Positions 45,854-58,204 are shown, numbered from the stretch's first letter. The stretch: DNA of 64,000 nt from Sabellastarte sp. h YS-2021 (GCA_964017235.1 OZ024929.1:24549464-24613463); one strand, 5' to 3'. Made by a program: numbers and translations. Notes: generated by a model from the sequence alone, not told the origin.

Positions 45854-47748
45854 TTTCCATATGATTCCATTGTACCATTACTTTTCCATGAATCTTCTAC
45901 TGTACAAATACATCTTACTTTCCCTTTATGGTTCAATAATATAATTACTTCTGTATATCAATTGAGAAAAAAATTACATTTGATCTCTTCTCAGCCACAG
46001 TAAAGTTTCACCCTACTGATATATTAACTCCACCTTTACTACATGGAAGGGTAAACTTCAGATTATACAACAGGCATTTTCCAGACTGCAGATTTAAATA
46101 CACAGTAAATGAACATGATAAAAGTGTAAAAGTGCAATGACTAGAAACTTTAATGATAAAACTTTTTTGGTTTTTATTGTTGATTTAGATTATTGCTTTT
46201 TAAAAAAGTGCTGCAAAAATTGATTTCAATGTACCATGGTTTCACAATCAATACAATAATGGAGCAAAGTTGTTGGTCACCCTTGTGTCGTTTCAAATGA
46301 CTCGTTTCCATAATCTCCTAATTTCATATTAAATAAAATTGACGTATTTTAGACTTTTTCTCACTTTCAGTAATTTCCAGGTGAAACATTATGATAGGCC
46401 TTTTGATGTGGTGGTAGAAATTAGTGTATACCAATTAATAAAGCTTTCTACTATAAACTATAATCAAGTAATACCAGCTTTCCACTAATGGCAATAAGCG
46501 TGATTTGAACCCAATTCTTCAGAAGTGGGCATTCAGTTTGTCACCATGACACCAGTGCAGATTACATTATGTGGGCTCAGTTTAAGTTGGGAATATTTTT
46601 ATTAAACTTTCAAATAAACATTGCCTTGCCCTATGTTTGTGTTGAGAGATTCTTAATTTACTTTTATGCCACATCAACTTTTGTCAGTACACGAGAAAAA
46701 TGTCCCATCAGTGGAGACGCACCTATCCCCAATACTTGCATGCCACTTGATGGATTAACACAGACCTACAGTTTCTTATAATTGTGTTAAGTTGTTCTTA
46801 ATCTAATAAAGTCTGTTGAAAAAGTTGTTTTATGTTGTCAGTATTTTATATAAAAAAATTAAATGAAAAATTGATGGGCAATTTTCCTACCCACCTCTTT
46901 AGCTGATGGGCAATTTGCCAGATGGGATTCACCCGACGGGCATTTTTCCTGATGGTTTTTTTCCATTCGAAGTACAAGTAAGCCATACTTTTATTATTTA
47001 TTCTTAAAGAAAAAAAAAAGTAAATTTTCTAGGTCACATGTTACTAATAGACATTGTACTTATGTACCATTTGATATCTTTAGAAATTCCAAAACTCTGA
47101 GAAATGTTACTATATTGAAAACCCTTTTATTGAGAACCAATAAACTAGTAGACATACTAGACACATGCATTCACAAAACTAAGCTAATTCTCCCCCTCCT
47201 CTCATCTTTGTGTCAGTAGCCTTCTCAGGTCAATACAAATACTACAGTGTATTTTGTTGTGAGATGTTGACAATAGTCTTTCTTCCCCAAATGTGTACTT
47301 GTAGTCTTGATCAGAACAGGCCAGTACAGCAGGACTTATACCGTTAGAGAGAAATAACTTAACATGAAAATGCATTGTTTGTTTAAACCACTCAGATAAT
47401 GTGCACTCAAATCACACTGTCAGCATTATAACAAGCTTATATAAGTCACAAGATACCACTAAATGTGGGGTATTTCATATATGGATATTTGCACAAAGTT
47501 TTTACACCTTATTTTGCATTGGACTACAGTATAAAACCAGTGGAGTATCAAGATAAGCTAGCAGTTTTCCCACATGTGCCAAGTTGTTCACTAAATCTTA
47601 TGGTATATTGCTTTAAAAAAGTGGTTCATAAATACTTAGACATAAAAGTGTTTACTTGAATTGTGTTTACCACTAGAATTTTGTGGAATAAAATAGGAAG
47701 CTATATTTACTGGCAGATAATAAACATCTGAATTGTATCAATTTTACA
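45854..47748. other. Region upstream of sulfotransferase 1
   Basis: No exon found. At 46873-46960 the word GATGGGCAATTT and variants (GACGGGCATTTTTCC) recur about four times at 25-40 bp spacing. A tRNA-like antisense trace (GATTTGAACCCAATTCTTCAG) lies at 46502. Confidence 0.35.
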
Positions 47749-48633
47749 ATGGAGCAAAATAATAACAAGGTGTACCTGAAGGATGGAGAGGGGAGTTCTT
47801 ATGCAGTGGCAGAACATCATGTGGAAGGAAACAAGTATTTCCTCTACACAAAGTTCATTCCTCCCAAGGAACTGTTTCCCAGACTGGAAGAGTATCAGGT
47901 TCGTCCTGGAGACACTTGGTTGCTGACCTACCACAAGGCGGGAACCCACTGGGTCTATGAGATCATGGGAGTCTTGTTATGCGGAGAACTCAAACCTCTG
48001 CCTGACACCAAGATTGTGGGATTTGTAGAGTTCACACCTTCAGCCATGTTTCAGGAGGCCCCGGGACTTTACAGTGCCCACATGAATGAGAAGTACCTGC
48101 CCAAGTGTATCTTTGAAAAGGGTAAATCAGTGGTGGTTGTCCGTAATCCAAAGTCTGTGGCCACGTCTGCATATCACTTCTGTGTGGATAGACCTGCCAT
48201 GGAATATTCTGGAACATTCAATGGGTTTCTGTCCGAGTTCAACCGGATTGGAGCATTTGGTGAATACTGTGGTACCTGGTGTGACTACTACCTACCCTTG
48301 TGGAAGAAACATAAAGACAACCCCAATGTGCTGTTTGTGTTCTTTGAGGACCTGAAAAAGGACACTGTGCCCCAGATTAAGAGAATCGCTGACTTCCTAG
48401 GTGTGGACCGAGATTTGGCCTTTTGTGAGGGAGTTGCCGAATTGTCATCCTTTGACAAGATGAAGCAATACACCGGGAAGAAAGAAAAGAGTGCACTGAC
48501 CCTCCACAGGAAAGGAACCATTGATGACTGGAAGAACAAGTTCACAGTCCAACAAAATGAAGAATTTGACAAGGAATGGGAAGAGAAGATGAAGGAATGC
48601 CCGGACCTTAGAGACTTGATACAGTTCTCATGA
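47749..48633 (+). CDS. Cytosolic sulfotransferase 1 (SULT family), intronless
   Basis: Transfers a sulfonate group from PAPS to hydroxyl or amine acceptors in the cytosol; the acceptor cannot be told from sequence. The 294 codons form a single exon. The 5'-phosphosulfate loop is YHKAGTHWVYEI (residues 61-72). His111 in SAHMNEKYLP is the likely catalytic base, although the usual Thr before it is Ala here. RNPKSVATSAYHF (132-144) is the 3'-phosphate binding segment, and RKGTIDDWKNKFTVQQNEEFD (254-274) is the C-terminal PAPS motif with the dimerisation-type end. Length is normal for the family (about 290). Start chosen at the first in-frame Met, preceded by TTTTACA and matching the start of the paralogue. 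AATAAA at 49122 may be its poly-A signal. Vertebrate SULT genes have several introns; none here. Confidence 0.92.
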   Translation: MEQNNNKVYLKDGEGSSYAVAEHHVEGNKYFLYTKFIPPKELFPRLEEYQVRPGDTWLLTYHKAGTHWVYEIMGVLLCGELKPLPDTKIVGFVEFTPSAMFQEAPGLYSAHMNEKYLPKCIFEKGKSVVVVRNPKSVATSAYHFCVDRPAMEYSGTFNGFLSEFNRIGAFGEYCGTWCDYYLPLWKKHKDNPNVLFVFFEDLKKDTVPQIKRIADFLGVDRDLAFCEGVAELSSFDKMKQYTGKKEKSALTLHRKGTIDDWKNKFTVQQNEEFDKEWEEKMKECPDLRDLIQFS

Positions 48634-49121
48634 ATTCAATGACTTTACAAATCCTTTAGATTTCTCATAATATTTCATTTTGCTTTGGAAAGACTTAATG
48701 ATATTACACAGATATTTCTGTAATATTAAATGATTGAAACAGGATTTTTTTTTCAGTCAAAAGCTATATCTCTACTCTAGTGAGGTTCATGGGACTGAAG
48801 ATAAACATTTTTAATTAATGTGTTGCATTAATCACTTACCATGATGTTTAAGTAGAAATAACCTGCTCAAATTGCATGTAAATCTGAGAAATTTCAAATG
48901 GTTATTAATAATTTGCTATATAATATGTATCATTATATTGAATTTGAAAATATAACCTGTGTGGCAAATTCTAAAGCTTGTACATAAGATGTGTATGGCT
49001 TGATGTCTCTTCATTCATTGCTGTTGATTTTTACACATTTAACTTCTTTAGAATGGAGTCTTTCACACATTTATTCATTAATTGTGTAATGCCAAATACA
49101 ACTTATCCAGGATATTTGACC

Positions 49122-49127
49122 AATAAA
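49122..49127 (+). terminator. Candidate poly-A signal of sulfotransferase 1
   Basis: First plain AATAAA downstream of the stop, 488 bp away. No other support. Confidence 0.3.
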
Positions 49128-49327
49128 TAGGCTAGCACATAATATGTATATTGTAAATGTTCTGCATCTATGCTGGTCTACTAGGTTAAAGTGCTTTAGA
49201 TTTCAATGTCACCAACAACACATTGTATGGATCACATTTAGAGGGGCAGTTTGCTGGATTGATTGATGAATTTGGTTAATTAAACACTCTATAGGTCACA
49301 TCAATGGGTAGTCGAGGTCTGGTCAAA

Positions 49328-49378
49328 GTGGGGGTTTCACGTCCTGTTCAACAGCCAGGGTCATACTGGGTCAGGTTG
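49328..49378 (-). mobile_element. tRNA-derived SINE fragment
   Basis: GTCCTGTTCAACAGCCAGGG and TCATACTGGGTCAGG match one end of the SINE copies at 7.7, 18.8 and 41.0 kb; the tRNA-like end is absent. Confidence 0.4.
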
Positions 49379-52300
49379 AATCGAATATACCAGGGTAAGT
49401 CTACCACCAAAATATTCCATACGAAGGCCTAGTTGAGATATGAACCATAATTGTAGAGGTCACACGTGGTACAGTTGTTTGCACCATGAAGGTCAAAGGT
49501 GAGGTCGGTCATTTCTTTCACTAGATTAGGGTGTTAAACCTAGACCAGTTTCAAATTTTTCAGCTAATTTAATTTAGCCCTCTTGTAAATTTAGTCACTC
49601 CTGTGTTCAGGTATAACATTTTGCATTTGTTAGTTGTTTTATGTAATATTGTGATTTTGCAGATAAAAATGACTAAAATAATTCAAATACAACATTGATA
49701 TGTATGATCAGTTTTTTTGTCTTTTAAAAAAAAAAAATAATATTTTGCATGTTTTTTTCAGCTTCTTATGAAGTGTTGCCCAATAAGTCATAACTTGGTA
49801 TTTAATGTCTTGATAGAAGTTGATACTGATAATGTATTTCTTGTGGTATAAAACTTTAAACATATTTGTTTAAATTTCCTTTCATCTGCCTGTTGAAGAT
49901 ACAAATATTTTCTATTACACAAAAATGATGCAAACATCCTCTAAAGTGCTGATGTGTCACAATAAATTCTGCAAAAATAATTGTGACAATACTGACACAC
50001 TCCAAGAACTAAAAAAAAACATTTTTTTTAAAGACCTGAGTACTTTTTAATGTATGCAACAAAATAGCCCTTTTTCCTCAAAACACTTCTTATATTGTGT
50101 AAATACTGTAAAATGTGAAGTGATCTGAGATGGCGTACCTGGCCAATTCACATAAAATTAAATTGTCTTCCTAAGCATGAATTGGTACTTATTCAGTTAA
50201 TCACACAAAACAGAATTTTTTGGAATTCTGTTTACTAATGTGGCTTTTAATTTTTTTAATCCAATCTAATTGTAATTTATGGTGCTTAATCTCTGTACAA
50301 AAAGATTTTTAGAGTTAGGAGCAGAAACATAACCATAAATGAAAATTCACTGTCATTCAACGCATTGTTAGAGACTATAGCACAACAGACATTTTGAGTG
50401 GCAGAAAGAACAGCAGTCCATATAAATTACAACTGATAAAGTTTTATGCTATGAACCACTAAGCAACTCTTAACTTGAGCCTTGATCCTGACACTCCCTC
50501 GACAGATATTTGAACCATGACCTCATGCATGGAAGTGGAGTGTCCCCATAAGCCTCCTTGTCTTAATACGCTTTTCATCACAATAAGTCCATAAAAACTC
50601 AGAAAGATCAAATGGGAGTTATACATAGTCTAGTAACTTCAGATTTTACCTTAATTATTTCATGCACATGTAAAGGTCAGATCGACTATGAAGATAATGA
50701 GTTTGAATTTTATATTAAAAAAAATAATACTTAATGGCTTCAAAAGCTGGCCAAATACTTGATGGCTTACAAGACCAGAGAACAGATTTGTCCTGCACTT
50801 AAATTGCACCAGATAAAAGACTGCCCACTTTAAATGTTGCACACAAAAGTGAGACAGCATCACCTGACAAAACATTATCTTGTGAAATACAATTTTGATA
50901 TAATGCATTTTTTCGGTGCAGGTCATATGATTCACTTGAAACATTTTATGCCCACAGACCATGCAGTGAAAGTTCAACTCAGTAACAAAAGTGAGGCCAA
51001 TGAACAAACCCTACAAGTGAACTTTTTCTGATATTTCTTAGAACACCATTGGGCCATTGAATTTCAGACTGCCTTATAACAGTATTTGTTAAAATTCAGC
51101 ATATGTGCAGAACAACTGAACAATCTGATGGAGGAAGCTTGTACAGAAGTGTATGTGGACACATTTGGATTCTACACTAGTGCAAGAACGTTAACTGTTC
51201 AGCAAGTCTGCACTCCATGATCCATAAAATTTGTAGACTTACTTTACCCATTCAAAAGATTTTCTGTATGAATATTTCAGTAAAAAAGAATACACCAGTT
51301 CAATGAAAAAAAATCTGACATATTTTATTCACAACCATAGCTTTCAATAATAAATTTCCAATGTACAGGAGTTTCTCATCTACTAGAATGTTAAAGATAT
51401 CTACATATTTCAAGCAATACTGACTTTTTGCAACAGACTAGATATTGTGTCTCAAAATTCACAGAGAATTCTCCTGTAACAAGTACTTGGATAAAGATGC
51501 CATTTGATCCTGAAGACACATCAAACTGTAAAATCTTGCCACCAAAAATTTACACCCTATAACTCCTAAACGCTTGTTGGTTAAATCTAAATACAGGATT
51601 TCCCATACATGTTTTTTCATATTCCAAACCCACTTAATAAATGAAACAGAAGACCTTTATGGTAAGACCACCCCATCTGAACTTGTAAAAGGGTCAAAGT
51701 CATTTCTGATCCAACCAAGAGGTAAGTGCATGAACAAACATTCTCAAGGTACTGGATATAAATATATTATGGTTTTCTCAAGCTCCACTGCTATCATAGA
51801 CTTTCATCAAGTCCTTTTGTCTAAGGTATTATATGAGGACTGAATGACTTTTTTACCAGAATGTGGGGCTGACAAAAGTTTGTATTTCTCTAGACAGAAG
51901 CTTTTTTACTCATCAAATGGGTTTATAATGATTTCATGTATGTCAGATTTGCTGGAATGAGAAATACAAAGACTTGGAGCAAGTCTACTGCAAATATAAA
52001 TGGCTTTCAACTTTTCACTACATGTATTTTAAGAACCACAAACTAAAATATGTCAAACTTTGCTAAAAGGGGTCTGTATGGGGGACTAATTTATGGATAA
52101 ACTTGAACAAAAAGTTTTTTTGGTCACAATTTGAAATTCTGACAAAGTTTTTCACAAACTGCAATTGGAGTCAAAATTTTCTTGATTTTCCATCTATGTT
52201 TCTATTTTTTTTCTAACAACAAGGCCCCTTTGATAAGGTTTCCCACATACTTTTTAAACAAAGTTAGTTAGCAACCATTTATGTTTTATTTTTCCTCAAT

Positions 52301-52619
52301 ATCAAAACCCTTTTTGATAAGCTTCATGTATCTACTCACTATTTTTTGTGATCAAGTCAATTAAGAATTGTAAGAAGAAGTGTTCAAAAAAATGTAAACG
52401 GAGCAACATCACTTGTCAGAATAAAATCTGAAATCATAATAACTTTATTTTGAAATGTATTTTCATGAAGTTTTGCACTTTTACTTGCATTTTGTTATGC
52501 TTGATAATATGATAAGGCAATCTGACAAATAAAGTTATGTATTAAATAAAGTTTACTTAATCAATCCTTTGTCATCTTTATCCATAATAGTTGCAATCCC
52601 TCAATAAAAATAACAAAAG

Positions 52620-52980
52620 GATTAGACTTTCTGATAGATTACCTTTTCTGATTCAAAGGAAATCAGAAACTCCAATCTGTAAGAATTTTAAAGTTTGAAA
52701 TCTCAACATCAAACTCATACCTCAGAGCAATCTCGCAACAAAAAAAAAGAACAGAATTGGACGTCTGATGGATTAGACTTTCTAATACAGGAGAATCAGA
52801 AAATCCAATCCACCAGAATTTGAAATTATGTCCTTACTTAAATTCATACCTCAGGGATCAGAGCAATTTTCTAATCAAATAACAAGATTGGACTTTCCGA
52901 CATCAGAACTTCCAATTGGAGTTTGTGATTTCAGGATTTGAAATTCTGATGGATCAGACTTTCTGATACAACATATGTCT
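52620..52980. repeat. Degenerate tandem repeat, about 3 units
   Basis: Phrases GATTAGACTTTCTGATA, GATTAGACTTTCTAATA and GATCAGACTTTCTGATA, each with a following or preceding TCAGAA-CTCCAAT and CATACCTCAG, recur at roughly 140-160 bp. The units are strongly diverged. Confidence 0.4.
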
Positions 52981-53549
52981 ATATATCTACTATAAACAGT
53001 AACAAAAAGATAATGAAAACAATGACCTATATAAGGTTTAGTTCAAAATGTGAAAAAAGTCAAAATTAACCTTCTTGAGGTTGCAATTTACTCAATAATT
53101 GAAGGTCAAAGTCACCAAATATAGACTTCTTTCCTTCACCCATACATAGCCACTCACAAAATTTGAGAACTCTAGGCCAAACACTCTTTGAGATATCACA
53201 TCTGAAAGCAAATCTCTGTGGTGGCCACATTGTAAGTTCAGAACCAATATACCTCTAACTTTGGTCTAAGAAAAATTATGCAATGTCTCATATAATTTGC
53301 ACTGAAGTAACTGTGAATACATATATACTGTGCATGGACAGTTGTACAGTCTCTAACTTCTGATCTTATGAAATAAGTGATATTTGAAATATTTTTATGG
53401 CTGGTAAGATTACCAATCTTTTTGTTTTGCGAGAATGCAGCTATTCACTAATATTTCCAATATCAAATTTAAAGTCAAAAAAACACTTTGACAGAAACTC
53501 TAAATCCTTTTACATCCTATATTTTTATACTGTAACTATTTAAGTAAAT

Positions 53550-54434
53550 TCATGAGAACTGTATCAAGTCTCTAAGGTCCGGGCATTCCTTCATCTTCTC
53601 TTCCCATTCCTTGTCAAACTCTTCATTTTGTTGGACTGTAAACTTGTTCTTCCAGTCATCAATGGTTCCCTTCCTGTGGAGGGTCAGTGCACTCTTTTCT
53701 TTCTTCCCGGTGCTCTTCTTCATTTTATCAAAAGAAGAGAGATCAGCTACTCCCTGACAGAAAGCCAAATCTCGGTCCACACCTAGGAAGTCAGCGATTC
53801 TCTTAATCTGGGGCACAGTGTCCTTTTTCAGGTCCTCAAAGAACACAAACAGCACATTGGGGTTGTTTTTATGTTTCTTCCACAAGGGTAGGTAGTAGTC
53901 ACACCAGGTACCACAGTATTCACCAAATGCTCCAATTCGGTTGAACTCAGACAGATACCCATTGAATGCTCCAGAATATTCCATGGCAGGTCTATCCACA
54001 CAGAAGTGATATGCAGACGTGGCCACAGACTTTGGATTACGGACAACCACCACTGATTTACCCTTCCCAAAGATGCACTGGGGCAGGTACTTCTCATTCA
54101 TGTGGGTACTGTAAAGTCCCGGGGCCTCCTGAAACATGGCTGAAGGTGTGAACTCTACAAATCCCACAATCTTGGAGTCAGGCAGAGGTTTAAGTTCTCC
54201 GCGTAACAAGACTCCCATGATCTCATAGACCCAGTGGGTTCCCGCCTTGTGGTAGGTCAGCAACCAAGTGTCTCCAGGACGAACCTGATACTCTTCCAGT
54301 CTGGGAAACAGTTCCTTGGGAGGAATGAACTTTGTGTAGAGGAAATATTTGCTTCCTTCTAGATGATGTTCTGTCACTGCATAAGAACTCCCCTCTCCAT
54401 CCTTCAGGTACACCTTGTTGTTTTCCCCTTCCAT
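53550..54434 (-). CDS. Cytosolic sulfotransferase 2 (SULT family), intronless
   Basis: Paralogue of the gene at 47749-48633, same length (294) and same motifs: YHKAGTHWVYEI, His111 now preceded by the family-typical Thr (STHMNEKYLP), RNPKSVATSAYHF and RKGTIDDWKNKFTVQQNEEFD. Hand alignment gives 17 amino-acid and 43 nucleotide differences over 885 bases. Differences are uneven: codons 2-5 hold seven and codons 227-241 hold fourteen, while codons 30-77, 124-155 and 191-223 have none. Similarity stops within a few bases of the start and stop codons. Upstream on the minus strand is an AT-rich run (TATATATACACAAATATATT). Catalytic and PAPS-binding residues are all present, so I expect an active enzyme; its substrate is unknown. 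Confidence 0.92.
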   Translation of the reverse strand: MEGENNKVYLKDGEGSSYAVTEHHLEGSKYFLYTKFIPPKELFPRLEEYQVRPGDTWLLTYHKAGTHWVYEIMGVLLRGELKPLPDSKIVGFVEFTPSAMFQEAPGLYSTHMNEKYLPQCIFGKGKSVVVVRNPKSVATSAYHFCVDRPAMEYSGAFNGYLSEFNRIGAFGEYCGTWCDYYLPLWKKHKNNPNVLFVFFEDLKKDTVPQIKRIADFLGVDRDLAFCQGVADLSSFDKMKKSTGKKEKSALTLHRKGTIDDWKNKFTVQQNEEFDKEWEEKMKECPDLRDLIQFS

Positions 54435-55065
54435 TTTAATATATTTGTGTATATATATGTTCCTCTAATATACAGTTTGTGTTGGATAGATTATATATTC
54501 CATAAATAAACTGGAATATGAAGGTGTAAATACTGTCACTCCAGTACACAAAAATATCTTATCATTTATCATCCACTTGAAAAAGAACAAACTCTTAGCT
54601 TCACACAGAAACAAATAATACAACCTCTGTTTGTAGTTTTAGAAAGTTCAATAGTGTGCTTTAACCAGTAGTTAAAATTTGCATGGAGTGGGTTATATGT
54701 TCAGTATCTGTAAACATTCATATGTATGATGATAAAATGTTTCAGTATGTTGTGCTAGCCTTTATGCCTGTCTTGGTGGCCCTAAACAAGGATAAGTGAA
54801 GGCTTTATTCTGCAAAGCAAACTCACTACATTTATCATTGAGCTACACATTTGCAGAAAATTGTGTGAACAAAAGTGAAAGCATCTGCAGTATTGATTAA
54901 GCTTCACTTTATCAATATTTGAAATGTGTAAATGTGTTAATGGCGATTTTATTTTTTTTATTTTTGAAGCGCAGGCATGCACACAGTTTATCATATATTT
55001 CTTGTACTACATTTCTTATACCATATTTGATAATTCACACATATTTTTGTTAATCACTATGTTCT
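54435..55065. other. Upstream flank of sulfotransferase 2
   Basis: AT-rich, no coding feature. It shows no similarity to the upstream flank of sulfotransferase 1. No TATA box or other site could be singled out. Confidence 0.35.
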
Positions 55066-57108
55066 AACTAGAAATAGGACGCCCTGTTGCTTGTAGCTGC
55101 GACATATGAATAGAAACATGATAGCATAGAAGAACACACATTATCATGTGTAATGTCCACCCTATCAACCTTTTGCTAAGAAGATAGAAGCAAATTCCTG
55201 TTTATCTATTTTTGGCAAAAATTCGAAAATTCAAAATGGCCGCCATTTTTGGGAAAAGGAAATTTTTTTTGAAAATTGCCAAGAGTACATTTCTTAGATA
55301 GCCTATGGGTCGAAAATTTCAACGAAATAACTCTATTTTGCACGGTTAAGGCCAGTTTGTGTTTTTCCATTTTTGGCAAAAATTTGAAAATTCAAAATGG
55401 CCGCCATATGTGGTGAGGGGAAAATTTTTGGAAAATTGCAAAGAGTACATTTCTTAGATACCCCTTGGGTCGAAAATTTCCCCGAAATCGCTCTATCTCG
55501 CATGGTTAAGGAGATAGAAGCAAATTTGTGTTTTGCCATTGTTGGTAAAAATTCGAAATTCAAAATGGCCGCCATTTTTGGGGAGGGGAAAATTTTTTGA
55601 AAATTGCAAAGATTACATTTTCTTAGATACCCTGTGGGTCGAAAATTTTGACGAAATCGCTCTATCTCGCATGGTTAAGGAGATAGAAGCAAATTTGTGT
55701 TTTGCCATTTTTGGCAAAAATTCGAAAATTCAAAATGGCCTCCATTTTTGGGGAGGGGAAAATTTTTTGAAAAGTGCAAAGATTACACTCCTTAGATACC
55801 CTGTGGGTCGAAAATTTCGACGAAATCGCTCTATCTCGCACGGTTAAGGAGATAGAAGCAAATTTGTGTTTTGCCATTTTTGGCAAAAATTCGAAAATTC
55901 AAAATGGCCGCCATTTTTGGGGAGGGCAAAATTTTTGGAAAATTGCAAAGAGTACACTCCTTAGATACCCTATGGGTCGAAAATTTCGACAAAATCGCTC
56001 TATCTCACACAGTTAAGGAGATAGAAGCAAATTTGTGTATTGCCATTTTTGGCAAAAATTCTAAAATTCAAAATGGCCGCCATGTTTGGGGAGGGGAAAA
56101 TTTTTTGAAAATTGTAAAGATTACATTCCTTAAATACCCTGTGGGACGAAAATTTCGACGAAATCGCTCTATCTCGCACGGTTAAGGAGATAGAAGCAAA
56201 TTTGTGTTTTGCCATTTTTGGCAAAAATTCGAAAATTCAAAATGGCCGCCATTTTTGGGGAGGGCAAAATTTTTGGAAAATTGCAAAGAGTACATTCCTT
56301 AGATACCCTGTCGGTCGAAAATTTCGACAAAATCGCTCTATCTCACACAGTTAAGGAGATAGAAGCAAATTTGTGTTTTGCCATTTTTGGCAAAAATTCT
56401 AAAATTCAAAATGGCCGCCATTTTTGGGGAGGGGAAAATTTTTTGAAAATTGCAAAGAGTACATTCCTTAGATACCCTGTGACTCAAAAATTCTGTCCAA
56501 ATCGCTCTATCTCTTACGGTTTCTGAGATATTAAGATTTTTTCGTTTTTCGCAAAAATTCAAGATGGCCGCCAAAAGTGGCGAAAATTGAAAATTTTCAA
56601 TTTTGTACAGAATACTCTTCTACTACCCTGTGAGTCAAAAATTCTGTCGAAATCGCTCTATCTCTTACGGTTTCTGAGATATTAGCAAATTACTCAAAAG
56701 TAGTACTGAAAATACACAATGAAGTACCTAAATGGCTATTACTCATGTACTGACAAAGCTATCAGTCCCAAATGCAATACCAAGCGAGCTATGGACATAA
56801 CAATCTTGTATTCAAAATTGTAGTAAAATATCTTTAATTATCTTGGCTTAAATGCACGGAAACCAATGGGTACTGAAAATAGCTGTACTTAAGTATTACT
56901 CAGTAAGCAAAAGAGGTACAACAGCCAAAAGCAATCCCAAGCAAGCTACTGACCCAATAAGCCTGCATACCAAATTTGGTGACAATAGCTCTAATACTTT
57001 TCCTTTAAATGAGCGGAAACCATGCGTGACGCCGGACATCGGACGCCGGACATCGGACGGCGAAAAAAGCAAAAATAATATATCCACCCCCCAGGGGGGT
57101 GGACATAA
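55066..57108 (+). mobile_element. R3 element, copy 2 (longer 169-bp array)
   Basis: Same start (AACTAGAAATAGGACGCCCT) and subterminal ATGTCCACCC (55153-55162) as copy 1. Unit anchors lie at 55241, 55402, 55570, 55740, 55909, 56078, 56247, 56416 and 56569: steps 161, 168, 170, then 169 four times, then 153. Outer units are more diverged. The right flank carries GACGCCGGACATCGGACG twice in short tandem. The end is a hairpin at about 57081-57106 (arms ATCCACCCCCC and GGGGGGTGGACAT). Copy 2 has about nine units against four in copy 1, so array length changed after or during spread. Confidence 0.75.
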
Positions 57109-57170
57109 TTCTAATTCGACTTTTATAGTGCTTAATTTCCACTGAGTAGTGGACTCTAAGGCACAACAAG
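57109..57170 (+). repeat. Interspersed repeat, copy 1
   Basis: TTCTAATTCGACTTTTATAG, then GTGCTTAATTTCC and GGACTCTAAGGCACAAC. Matched at 59178-59241 with about 10 differences; a more diverged trace lies at 50262-50300. Family unknown; SINE-sized. Confidence 0.45.
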
Positions 57171-57701
57171 ACAATAGCAAGATGCAAATTCAAATTCCAG
57201 GGACAGAAATAGGTCGGCACCACAGAGAAGCCATAAGAGAGCACAATATGTAGTAATTTGTTACATATATTCTGCAGCACCACCTTGTGGCGTAGAAATG
57301 TATGCATGGACAAGAGCCATCTTGTAATGTACTGCTGGGACAAAACACCCAATAACATTGTAACATTGCCATCGTAGTGTCTTGTACTCACACGTACCAG
57401 TTGAAGTAAGTCAAATAACTAATTCTCAATATTGCATTCACTTAACAAATTAAAAAGGTCATAAGTGTAACACATGAAGGAGAAAGATGTATTTATCTTC
57501 TATCAATAAAAACAGAATAATATATACCTTTCTACTTTTGGGAGTTTCTAACAGACTGAATAATTACTGCTGTCTCAACTCCATTAAGACCTTGAGAATG
57601 TTTGTTGCTGGCATGCTCACAATTACACTCTATGATCTGACCAGAGGTCCACCAGTCAGAAACTATTAAACTATGGAACGAGCTTCATATATATTCTGTA
57701 T
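57171..57701. other. No feature recognised
   Basis: Short frames only; no family resemblance. Confidence 0.3.
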
Positions 57702-58204
57702 TAGGGATGGGTCGGTATGAAAAATATGTACATCGGGAGGTCGCCAATGCAAAACCGTACCGAATTCGGGACTCCGCGTTTTAGTACACCCCAAACAAAC
57801 ATGGATGTTTCCTCATAACAACGTCGCATATAAAAGCTCCTAAATGCACAAAATATGTGATGAAAACGTATAATATCTTTATATTTCTGGTTTCTGTCCA
57901 ATATTTTAAGTTTTCCTTCATTTATATGAGTTGACAAATGAAATTGAGGTTGTAAAGTGTCGTAACCAAAACATGGCAGTTCTGCTCAATGCATCGATGT
58001 AAAAGTAATCGATGTAAATGGACGAAAATATGGGATAAAAGCTTATAATTTCTTCAGATTTGGGGTACCGGTATGTTTCTAATATTTTAACTCTTCCTTC
58101 CATTATATGTGTTAGCAAGCGAGGTGGCGGTTTTAAAATCTCATCACGGTATTTCACTAAAATGCTCTCGATACCGAGATACCGGACCTACCGACCCATC
58201 CCTA
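57702..58204. mobile_element. hAT-like MITE
   Basis: Terminal inverted repeats TAGGGATGGGTCGGTA (57702-57717) and its exact reverse complement (58189-58204), 16 of 16. The eight bases outside the ends (TTCTGTAT and TTCAGTAA) agree at six positions, fitting the 8-bp target duplication of hAT elements after some decay. 503 bp, no transposase. Confidence 0.7.

Larger units (their letters stand above)
48634..53549. other. Spacer between the convergent sulfotransferase genes
   Basis: About 4.9 kb with no gene. It holds a partial SINE at 49328-49378 and a diverged copy of the 57.1/59.2-kb interspersed repeat near 50262. A degenerate tandem repeat of AGACTTTCTGAT-type units lies at 52620-52980, and a repeat-like passage at 53100-53290. 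The two gene-proximal flanks are not similar to each other. Confidence 0.5.
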
